6,979 nucleotides of DNA from Methylacidiphilum sp. (GTDB lineage: Bacteria > Verrucomicrobiota > Verrucomicrobiia > CAIQCK01). Made by a program: the position numbers and the translations under genes. This document shows positions 1-3,973 of this stretch, one piece after another; position 1 is the first letter of the stretch, and each line of letters starts with the position of its first letter. A model generated the notes under the pieces. The model was not told the DNA's origin and did not search any database. It was given only the letters and a program-made list of their open reading frames with translations. The stretch is taken from the NCBI GenBank assembly GCA_020718125.1, contig DYDC01000146.1, positions 1 through 6,979 on the forward strand, in the 5' to 3' direction.

Positions 1-244
1 TAGCATGGGGCATGAGCGGCTCTTTGTTTAGCTCCAAATGCAGTTCCTTCCGCTCACGTCTGTTGCAACTCAGAAAGACTGATTTCTGGATGCGCCCAGC
101 CGCCATCAAATCGACTCTTGACTCTCAACAACAAGCCGCCGAAACAACCAATGCACCACCGCTAGCTTCAACTATCGGCGGGACATATCGCGGCCGTTGG
201 GGCCTGTCAACATCCCGCGCCTTGACCCGGGCAACCGGCGGATT
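1..244. other. Intergenic region 3' of the ceramidase-like gene; no gene seen
   Basis: This stretch lies downstream of the ceramidase-like gene, which ends at 245. It is less GC-rich over about 1-180 than the flanking gene. A short plus-strand open frame (12-293) runs through it, but it overlaps the 3' end of the gene on the other strand, has no family resemblance and no clear ribosome binding site. I see no T-tract terminator; the near-palindrome TTGACCCGGGCAA (221-233) is the only small structure. The neighbouring gene to the left is outside the window. Confidence 0.5.
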
Positions 245-1642
245 TCACTTCGTCGGCTTCGCTTTCGCGCCTGCGGCCTTCATGACAGCGTGAATGCTGC
301 GGAACACCTTTTCCTCGACGCTCTCGGCAAACGGCCCGGGCTGCCCGTAATAGATCATGTTCGTGTCCGCTTCGTAGCCGCCCTCGAGCAGGACGCGCTT
401 GGAGGGGATGTAGCACATCACGTCACTGGCGTAGCCGATCACCATCAGGTTCTCGCCGGGAAACTCGCGCTTGCTGCGCAACGCGTAGTCCACCACGACC
501 TCGCCGCCGAGCGCAATCAAGGTGAAGTCGCCCCCGAACCGGATCGCCTGCACGGGCAGCGGCGTCTGCCGGACGGGCCGGCCCTTGTTGTAGGCGGCCA
601 GCATCAACTCGGCCCGCCGCTTCCGATACTTGCTGTCGGATGTCTTGGTGGACTCCTCGGCCTTCTTGATCTCGTCCTCGAATGTCTGGCGCGTGTGCCT
701 GGCGAATTCCAATGGAATCACCTGACAGGCTGTGCGAATCGGCGGGCGCACTGGACGCAGTTCGGTGCCAAGCACGCGGTTGACTTCCGCGCCCAGGACC
801 TTGCCGTGTTCGATGGCCAACTCCAACGAGTTGCGCGGTTCGGGATTCTGGTCGCCGCCGCAGAGGATGGTGAACATGGCTGTGGCGCCGGGATGGGCGT
901 TCTCCAGTTCGGCCTCGGCTTGGCCGGCGTAGTCACCGTGAAACTTGTAGAAGTCGGCGATCTTCTCACCCTTGCCGCCGATGGTCGTGTTGTGGCAGGC
1001 GTAGCCGAACAGGATTGCGCGCAGATGGCCGTCAGGCGCGGTTACCTTCAGAACCGGCACGTCATGATCCACCGGGCCGGTGGGGTTGACGCCGAGAACG
1101 ACCTTGTTGGCGGCGCGTTGGCGGCGGTTGATGGCGAACCCAGCCGAGCCGTGACCGGCGGCGAGTTTGGCGGGCGCGAGGTTTTTCAGGGCGTCGCCGA
1201 TGACGTTGACCATGTTGTCGGTCAACTTGGCGGCGTATTCCAGCACGCGCTGTTTGTCCTCGGCGGTGAAGTCGAAAAGCACGCTGAGGTTGTGGCCCAC
1301 CACAGGCCCGCTGTGGGTGTGCGAGCAGGTCAGGAGCACGTCGGCGCGGTCGAGCTTGAACCGCTTCTTCGCCCGCGCGAAGACCTCGTCGGAGACATTG
1401 TGGTGCAGACCGATCAAATCGGTCGTCACAATCACGACGCGATGGCCCTGCGGGTCGCGCAACGCCAACGCTTTGGCCCAGAGGTCTTGGAGGACGCCCA
1501 TGGACTGATTCGTGCGCGAGGCGTAGCCCGACATCCAGAACGGCTGTGGCGGCGTGATCTTGACCTTGGCCACGCCGGCGTGGAAATCGGCGGCGAGAGC
1601 GGTGGCGCAGGTGAGCAAGAGAACGGGCAGGCAGTGTTTCAT
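245..1642 (-). CDS. Secreted neutral/alkaline ceramidase N-terminal-domain protein
   Basis: The 465-residue product matches the neutral (non-lysosomal) ceramidase N-terminal family, zinc amidases that cleave the N-acyl bond of ceramide outside the cytoplasm. A signal peptide covers residues 1-18, with cleavage likely after ALAA. The family start GVAKVKITPP (23-32), DLWAKALAL (53-61) and the zinc-site motif SHTHSGP (107-113) are clear. Further probable zinc ligands are His217 (GYACHNTT), Glu381 (LGGE) and Tyr423 (EGGYE). Where characterised ceramidases carry GD-x-S-P with the nucleophilic serine, this protein has GGDQNP (262-267), so the serine appears to be Asn266. At 465 residues it is also much shorter than the roughly 650-residue Pseudomonas enzyme and lacks the C-terminal immunoglobulin-like domain. 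The fold assignment is firm; ceramide hydrolysis is doubtful, and the true substrate is unknown. The ATG start is supported by an AAGGAAG ribosome binding site 5 nt upstream. The gene stands apart from the others behind a repeat-filled leader. Confidence 0.88.
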   Translation of the reverse strand: MKHCLPVLLLTCATALAADFHAGVAKVKITPPQPFWMSGYASRTNQSMGVLQDLWAKALALRDPQGHRVVIVTTDLIGLHHNVSDEVFARAKKRFKLDRADVLLTCSHTHSGPVVGHNLSVLFDFTAEDKQRVLEYAAKLTDNMVNVIGDALKNLAPAKLAAGHGSAGFAINRRQRAANKVVLGVNPTGPVDHDVPVLKVTAPDGHLRAILFGYACHNTTIGGKGEKIADFYKFHGDYAGQAEAELENAHPGATAMFTILCGGDQNPEPRNSLELAIEHGKVLGAEVNRVLGTELRPVRPPIRTACQVIPLEFARHTRQTFEDEIKKAEESTKTSDSKYRKRRAELMLAAYNKGRPVRQTPLPVQAIRFGGDFTLIALGGEVVVDYALRSKREFPGENLMVIGYASDVMCYIPSKRVLLEGGYEADTNMIYYGQPGPFAESVEEKVFRSIHAVMKAAGAKAKPTK

Positions 1643-1647
1643 AAAGT

Positions 1648-1654
1648 CTTCCTT
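1648..1654 (-). promoter_or_regulatory. Ribosome binding site of the ceramidase-like gene
   Basis: The minus strand reads AAGGAAG, then 5 nt (ACTTT), then ATG at 1642. This fixes the start of the gene. The site is squeezed between the start codon and the edge of a large palindrome (1657-1784), so folding of that palindrome in the mRNA would end 2 nt from the ribosome binding site. Confidence 0.7.
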
Positions 1655-1656
1655 TC

Positions 1657-1784
1657 AGTAGCCGCGTCACTCCGTGACGCGATTAAAGTGGTCGTCACGC
1701 TCCGCGTGACGCCATGTCATGGCTGCACATCACGCGGAGCGTGATGCCCACTATGGTTTCGCGTCACGGAGTGACGCGGCTACT
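1657..1784. repeat. Nested palindromic element (hairpins within a hairpin)
   Basis: The outer arms 1657-1682 and 1759-1784 are perfect 26-nt inverted copies. Inside them 1695-1709 and 1730-1744 are perfect 15-nt inverted copies, and the centre (1711-1723) holds a small GCCAT/ATGGC hairpin. Each arm is itself a hairpin: CGCGTCAC-TCC-GTGACGCG in the outer arms and GTCACGC-TCC-GCGTGAC in the inner left arm. A single strand could therefore fold either as one long stem of about 45 base pairs or as a row of small hairpins. The element is noncoding and fills most of the leader of the ceramidase-like gene. The likely origin is a short nonautonomous palindromic repeat of the REP/BIME kind; that is inference, as no mobilising gene is in the window. 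Confidence 0.9.
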
Positions 1785-1801
1785 CCTCGGATGTCGCGCA
1801 C

Positions 1802-1814
1802 AGTAGCCGCGTGA
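1802..1814 (+). repeat. Partial copy of the GTAGCCGCG repeat arm
   Basis: AGTAGCCGCGTGA repeats the first ten bases of the outer arm at 1657 (AGTAGCCGCG) and then diverges into GCCGGC without closing a hairpin. It looks like a decayed half-element lying between the nested palindrome and the next palindrome. GTAGCCGCGTGA recurs exactly, on the other strand, at the hicB start codon (2393-2404). Confidence 0.5.
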
Positions 1815-1835
1815 GCCGGCAGAGGCAACACCAAA

Positions 1836-1896
1836 GTAGCCCGCGACTCCGTCGCGGGACATCATCCATCATTCCCGCCACGGAGTGTCGGGTTAC
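1836..1896. repeat. Palindromic element, GTAGCCCGCGAC type
   Basis: The left arm 1836-1858 and the right arm 1874-1896 are inverted copies matching at 19 of 23 positions, separated by 15 nt. The left arm is GTAG followed by a perfect 8-bp mini-hairpin, CCCGCGAC-TCC-GTCGCGGG. The right arm has decayed so that its own mini-hairpin is imperfect. The layout (GTAG, mini-hairpin with a 3-nt loop, spacer, inverted copy) is the same as in the elements at 1657-1784 and 3009-3081, although the stem sequence differs. Confidence 0.75.
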
Positions 1897-1987
1897 GATA
1901 TCGCCGAGAAGATGTGGCGGGTGACAGGGGCAAGTAATGGAGTGATGGAGCGGCGGATACGGACGACGCGGATGACGCGGAAGACAT
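1897..1987. other. Noncoding remainder of the 1643-2031 intergenic region
   Basis: No gene is supported here. Two small tandem patterns are visible: an 8-nt unit repeated as AGTAATGG-AGTGATGG (1933-1948), and a 9-nt unit repeated as GACGCGGAT-GACGCGGAA (1965-1982). Both look like degenerate simple repeats in line with the repeat-rich character of the region. A plus-strand open frame (1885-2271) crosses it and continues antisense through hicA; I regard it as chance. The promoter of the ceramidase-like gene must lie somewhere in 1643-2031 if that gene is not read from hicA, but I cannot point to convincing -35/-10 boxes. Confidence 0.45.
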
Positions 1988-2031
1988 GCCGTCAGTGCCC
2001 CGTGTCAGGCGTTGACCCCGATGATGACGGC
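1988..2031 (-). terminator. Possible stem-loop just after hicA
   Basis: GCCGTCA (1988-1994) and TGACGGC (2025-2031) form a 7-bp stem that starts at the base following the hicA stop codon. The loop is 30 nt and no T-tract follows on the minus strand, so this is not a typical intrinsic terminator. It could act as an mRNA 3'-end structure, or be chance. Confidence 0.2.
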
Positions 2032-2208
2032 TCAGTCTTTAAGTTTCTTGAGAATGTGCCGGACCAAATGCTCGTGGACCTCGCGGTGACGGGGGACCGG
2101 CTGACAGGCGCCTGTTCTCGGATTCTCATACCAATCGTGCCTCCCGCCGTGGCGGACGAAGACGCAGCCGCTTTGCTCGATCTGCCGGATGAGATCCAGG
2201 CGTTTCAC
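2032..2208 (-). CDS. hicA: HicA-family mRNA interferase toxin
   Basis: This 58-residue protein is a HicA toxin, a small RNase with a double-stranded-RNA-binding-like fold that cuts mRNA until neutralised by HicB. The N-terminal helix KRLDLIRQIEQSG leads into VRHGGRHDWYENP, with the catalytic histidine expected at His24. It ends with the family's VPRHREVHEHLVRHILKKL (residues 38-56). The start is the GTG at 2208, which overlaps the hicB stop as GTGA; this places KRLDLI at the usual position and suggests translational coupling, because no ribosome binding site is visible. Reading from an ATG further upstream (2355) would add 49 residues in a frame shadowing hicB and is rejected. The length is at the short end for HicA but the domain looks complete. 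All expected motifs are present, so it is probably active. Confidence 0.85.
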   Translation of the reverse strand: MKRLDLIRQIEQSGCVFVRHGGRHDWYENPRTGACQPVPRHREVHEHLVRHILKKLKD

Positions 2209-2396
2209 GCGATCTGGAGATCGGCGACATGGCGGACGCCGGGAATCTTGCCTGCCGTCAGGTCTTCGTAGATGTCCTTGAGGTTGGCCTGAAGCTCCTC
2301 CAACGTCTCTCCCTGCGTCAGGTAGTCGGGAAACTCCTCGATGTATCCGAGCCACGTCTCACCGTCCTGCCAATACACATATCTCGTCGTCTTCAC
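2205..2396 (-). CDS. hicB: HicB-family antitoxin (short form)
   Basis: The 63-residue product carries the HicB fold: an antiparallel sheet beginning TTRYVYWQDGETWLGYIEEFPDYLTQGETLEEL, in which GYIEEFPDYLTQGET (residues 17-31) is the family signature. The following helix, LQANLKDIYEDL, is also typical. It is expected to bind and block HicA. It lacks the extra C-terminal helix-turn-helix or ribbon-helix-helix domain that many HicB proteins use to repress their own promoter, so autoregulation is uncertain. The gene order is antitoxin first, and the stop overlaps the hicA start by 4 nt. The GTG at 2396 is the only possible start: an in-frame TAG lies four codons upstream and there is no internal methionine. 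That GTG lies inside a fragment of the palindromic repeat family. No clear ribosome binding site precedes it. The upstream secreted-protein gene ends 35 nt before it. Confidence 0.85.
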   Translation of the reverse strand: MKTTRYVYWQDGETWLGYIEEFPDYLTQGETLEELQANLKDIYEDLTAGKIPGVRHVADLQIA

Positions 2397-2404
2397 GCGG
2401 CTAC
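2393..2404 (-). repeat. Repeat-arm fragment overlapping the hicB start codon
   Basis: On the minus strand this reads GTAGCCGCGTGA, an exact 12-nt match to 1803-1814 on the plus strand and close to the outer arm of the nested palindrome (GTAGCCGCGTCA). The GTG within it is the hicB start codon. No mini-hairpin or second arm follows, so it is a fragment of an element or a short chance match. With a 12-nt match in a repeat-rich window, common origin is more likely than chance but not certain. Confidence 0.45.
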
Positions 2405-2431
2405 ACTACTGCCTGCCGTTGCGCGTTTCAA

Positions 2432-3208
2432 TCATCCTGTTGGCGTGCCTGGGCCCTCCGCCGCCTCCGCGCCGCTGCCCGGCTCCGGCGTCGCCACCGG
2501 CACATACAGCCCGCTCAACGTTGGAAAATTATAGGGCACTCCTATTCCCGGCCCGCCATCTCCCACCGCGCTGGCGCTGCCCGTGCTCGTCACGTAGGGC
2601 TGGTAGGTCATCGTGAATTGGAAGGTTTCGGATTGGCCGAAGGTGATGACATCCCCGTTGCCGTTGAGCGTGGTGGTGTTCAGATCCACAGTCGCGGTCC
2701 AAAAGCCGGGAAGCATGACGTTCGGGTTATCCCAATCCGCTCCCTGCAAGCTGCCACCCGGCACGGTCAACTGATACATGTTGTAACGCGAGTCCGGGCC
2801 GAAGTTATTCACGAGGAGATTGCAGACGATGATGTCAAAGGCGGGGTCACCGACGGAGTCAGCCGGCGTCAGCGTCTGTGTCACGCTCCAAGGGCTGTGG
2901 AAGACATTGGTGATGGTGGTGCCCGTCAGCGGAAAAGTAACCGTCTCCGCCCGCGCCGTTGCCGCCATCGCCCCCGCCGCCAACACCATCGCCAGCGCAC
3001 GCCGAACCCTGTAGCGGCGGTCTATGACCGCCGGCCGTCGTTCCCGCGAACCATCCCGGCGGTCATAGACCGCCGCTACAGACGCCAGCGCGCGGCGAAG
3101 ACCCCGTTGGAGTTCAAGCTTTAGCTTGTTCTGCGTCGCGGACGGATCGGACACGCTAAAGCGTGACCTCCAACCGCACAGGCTTCTCAGCATCGTTCGG
3201 AAGCTCAT
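2432..3208 (-). CDS. Secreted protein, PEP-CTERM-like, signal peptide enlarged by repeats
   Basis: The 258-residue product has no recognised enzymatic domain. A hydrophobic stretch with cleavage motif, ALAMVLAAGAMAATARA-ETV (residues 71-90), marks an export signal, but it lies unusually far from the start. The mature part (88-258) is rich in Thr, Asn, Gly and aromatic beta-strand patterns, as in extracellular proteins of polysaccharide-producing bacteria. Near the end comes TPEPG (240-244), the hallmark of PEP-CTERM sorting signals. The expected transmembrane helix and arginine cluster are missing; instead the protein ends GSGAEAAEGPGTPTG, so surface sorting is probably lost. Residues 12-69 are mostly encoded by two palindromic repeats (3106-3174 and 3009-3081). 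The ATG at 3208 is chosen because AGGAG lies 6 nt upstream; a GTG at 3238 overlapping the PIN gene stop is a weaker alternative. Function unknown. Confidence 0.7.
   Translation of the reverse strand: MSFRTMLRSLCGWRSRFSVSDPSATQNKLKLELQRGLRRALASVAAVYDRRDGSRERRPAVIDRRYRVRRALAMVLAAGAMAATARAETVTFPLTGTTITNVFHSPWSVTQTLTPADSVGDPAFDIIVCNLLVNNFGPDSRYNMYQLTVPGGSLQGADWDNPNVMLPGFWTATVDLNTTTLNGNGDVITFGQSETFQFTMTYQPYVTSTGSASAVGDGGPGIGVPYNFPTLSGLYVPVATPEPGSGAEAAEGPGTPTG
2990..3099. repeat. Imperfect 17-bp direct repeat bracketing the 3009-3081 palindrome
   Basis: The segments 2990-3006 and 3083-3099 match at 15 of 17 positions in the same orientation (plus strand CGCCAGCGCACGCCGAA against CGCCAGCGCGCGGCGAA). 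They are 93 nt apart, which is exactly 31 codons, and both encode an LRRALA/VRRALA stretch of the secreted protein. This may be an old target duplication from the insertion of the palindrome, or a local duplication. Confidence 0.6.
3009..3081. repeat. Palindromic element, GTAGCGGCGGTC type, inside a coding region
   Basis: Arms 3009-3034 and 3056-3081 are perfect 26-nt inverted copies around a 21-nt centre. Each arm is GTAG followed by the 8-bp mini-hairpin CGGCGGTC-TAT-GACCGCCG. In the overlapping gene it is read without stop codons and encodes VAAVYDRR...RPAVIDRRYR, an arginine- and tyrosine-rich peptide. It sits where a signal peptide should be, just before the hydrophobic core. The perfect arms suggest that the insertion is recent or that the structure is under selection. 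Confidence 0.92.
3106..3174. repeat. Palindromic element with GCTTTAGC core, inside a coding region
   Basis: Arms 3106-3129 and 3151-3174 are inverted copies matching at 21 of 24 positions, with a 21-nt centre, the same centre length as the element at 3009-3081. Each arm again contains a small hairpin (CAAGC-TTTA-GCTTG on the left, CACGC-TAAA-GCGTG on the right). The three mismatches between arms fall so that each arm stays self-complementary. It is 69 nt long, 23 codons, and is read as GWRSRFSV...QNKLKLELQ within the secreted protein. It looks like a second family of the same kind of element. Confidence 0.8.
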
Positions 3209-3214
3209 CGTCGT

Positions 3215-3219
3215 CTCCT
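3215..3219 (-). promoter_or_regulatory. Ribosome binding site of the repeat-bearing secreted protein
   Basis: The minus strand reads AGGAG, then ACGACG (6 nt), then ATG at 3208. This is the strongest ribosome binding site in the middle block and decides the start of the 258-residue protein. It also argues that the sequence through both repeats is translated. Confidence 0.65.
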
Positions 3220-3234
3220 GGCCGCGCAGTCTTC

Positions 3235-3642
3235 TCACGCAACGGGCAAGACTTCCTGTTTCAACAAGTGAGGAGGGAAAGCGGCGAAATGCGGATCCCG
3301 ATGAACCAGCGTCGCGTTTCGCAATGAGGCCGTGCCTGCGATCAGCGCATCCATCGCCGGCCCGCGCGGGGTCGCGTTGATCCGCAAACGGACACCTTCG
3401 CTGCGCACCGCTTCGTCCACATCCGCGACCTCATCCAGCAGGGCGCGATAGCGGCCCACTTCCGCGGCGCGGGTGGCGGCCTCCAAGCCGAGTTGATGCA
3501 GCCGCAGTTCGAACTCAAACAACGCGAGGGTGGAACTGCCGGGGGCCGCCGTTTGATCCTCGAACAATGCCTGAACACGCGCCGCGCCTTCTTCGCCGAG
3601 GTAATGCGCCAACAACGCCGACGTGTCCAGCAGGTGGGTCAT
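3235..3642 (-). CDS. vapC: PIN-domain ribonuclease toxin (VapC-type)
   Basis: The 135-residue product is a PIN-domain protein of VapC length. The metal-binding acidic residues are present in order: Asp6 in MTHLLDTSALLAHYL, Glu43 in ALFEFELR, Asp98 in GPAMDALIAGTA, and Asp116 in LVHRDPHF. These coordinate Mg or Mn for RNA cleavage; VapC toxins usually cut tRNA or rRNA, but the target cannot be read from sequence. The ATG at 3642 overlaps the antitoxin stop as ATGA, and the PIN motif begins immediately after it. A start 59 codons further upstream (3819) would run antiparallel to nothing and shadow the antitoxin, so it is rejected. No ribosome binding site is visible, consistent with coupling to the antitoxin. 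All catalytic residues appear intact. The next gene on this strand starts 26 nt after its stop. Confidence 0.86.
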   Translation of the reverse strand: MTHLLDTSALLAHYLGEEGAARVQALFEDQTAAPGSSTLALFEFELRLHQLGLEAATRAAEVGRYRALLDEVADVDEAVRSEGVRLRINATPRGPAMDALIAGTASLRNATLVHRDPHFAAFPPHLLKQEVLPVA

Positions 3643-3908
3643 CGTTGTGGGCCGGCCGGGTCGAGTAGATCGTCCTCTTCGCGCTCGCGAATCAAATCGC
3701 CAATGGGGTCCGCGCCGGGCTTCAGCCAGCGCCGGCCCGCGCCCAAGAGATGGCGCGCCAGTTCGCCGCGGCTTGGCACTGGCTTGACGGTGATAACCCC
3801 CTCGCCGGTCTTCGCCCACCCCAGGCGCGTGCCGGGATGAATATCAAACTCCCGCGCGATGTCGGGCGGGACGCTCACTTGGTTGCTTTCCGTAACGGTG
3901 GTTGTCAC
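3639..3908 (-). CDS. vapB: AbrB/SpoVT-like antitoxin of the PIN toxin
   Basis: This 89-residue protein begins with a swapped-hairpin AbrB-type DNA-binding domain: TVTESNQVSVPPDIAREFDIHPGTRLGWAKTGEGVITVKPV (residues 4-44) follows the family pattern of a strand, QVSVP, a short helix and PGTRL. The C-terminal half, with helix SRGELARHLLGAG and acidic tail GDLIREREEDDLLDP, is the part expected to wrap and block the PIN toxin. It lies directly upstream with a 4-nt overlap, the normal antitoxin-first layout. Such proteins usually bind their own promoter with the toxin, so the 65-nt gap before the gene is the expected operator. The GTG at 3908 is the first possible start after an in-frame TAG four codons upstream; it has no clear ribosome binding site. 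The name vapB is by partner and not by strict orthology. Confidence 0.82.
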   Translation of the reverse strand: MTTTVTESNQVSVPPDIAREFDIHPGTRLGWAKTGEGVITVKPVPSRGELARHLLGAGRRWLKPGADPIGDLIREREEDDLLDPAGPQR

Positions 3909-3973
3909 GGGCAGAAACTACTTGATCGCCCTTCGTTCAACAAGCCACTAACAAACAGCCCGTATCCGGACTT
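3909..3973 (-). promoter_or_regulatory. Probable promoter/operator region of the VapBC-type pair
   Basis: This 65-nt gap separates the propeller gene stop from the antitoxin start. It is AT-richer than its surroundings. On the minus strand TTGTTA (3949-3954) and TTGTTG (3938-3943) are spaced 11 nt apart, one helical turn, which could be a pair of operator half-sites. TTGTTG also sits 17 nt before TAGTTT, a weak match to -35/-10 boxes. No terminator is visible after the propeller gene. Assignment rests mainly on position. Confidence 0.25.

Noticed and set aside
12..293. A 93-codon plus-strand open frame at the left edge
   Set aside because: No recognisable family, no clear ribosome binding site, and its end overlaps the 3' end of the gene on the other strand.
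1588..1642. Lipoprotein signal in the ceramidase-like protein (LLTC at residues 9-12)
   Set aside because: The residue before the cysteine is Thr where Gly, Ala or Ser is expected, and an ordinary cleavage site follows at ALAA.
197..1744. A 515-codon plus-strand open frame opposite the ceramidase-like gene
   Set aside because: Same reason: antisense shadow of a clear family member, and its end runs through the palindromic repeat.
1657..1896. CRISPR array
   Set aside because: The repeats are inverted and nested, not regularly spaced direct repeats, and there are no unique spacers or cas genes.
2032..2355. Longer form of HicA starting at an upstream ATG
   Set aside because: The extra 49 residues are an out-of-frame reading of hicB; the GTG overlapping the hicB stop gives the usual HicA N-terminus.
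3009..3174. Intrinsic transcription terminators
   Set aside because: The palindromes lie within a translated region, have 21-nt centres and are not followed by T-tracts.
2432..3238. GTG start at 3238 for the secreted protein, overlapping the PIN stop as GTGA
   Set aside because: Attractive because it copies the overlaps of the toxin-antitoxin pairs, but AGGAG placed 6 nt before the ATG at 3208 is the better start.
3235..3819. Longer form of the PIN toxin starting 59 codons upstream
   Set aside because: The extension is an out-of-frame reading of the antitoxin gene; the ATGA overlap start places the PIN motif at the normal position.
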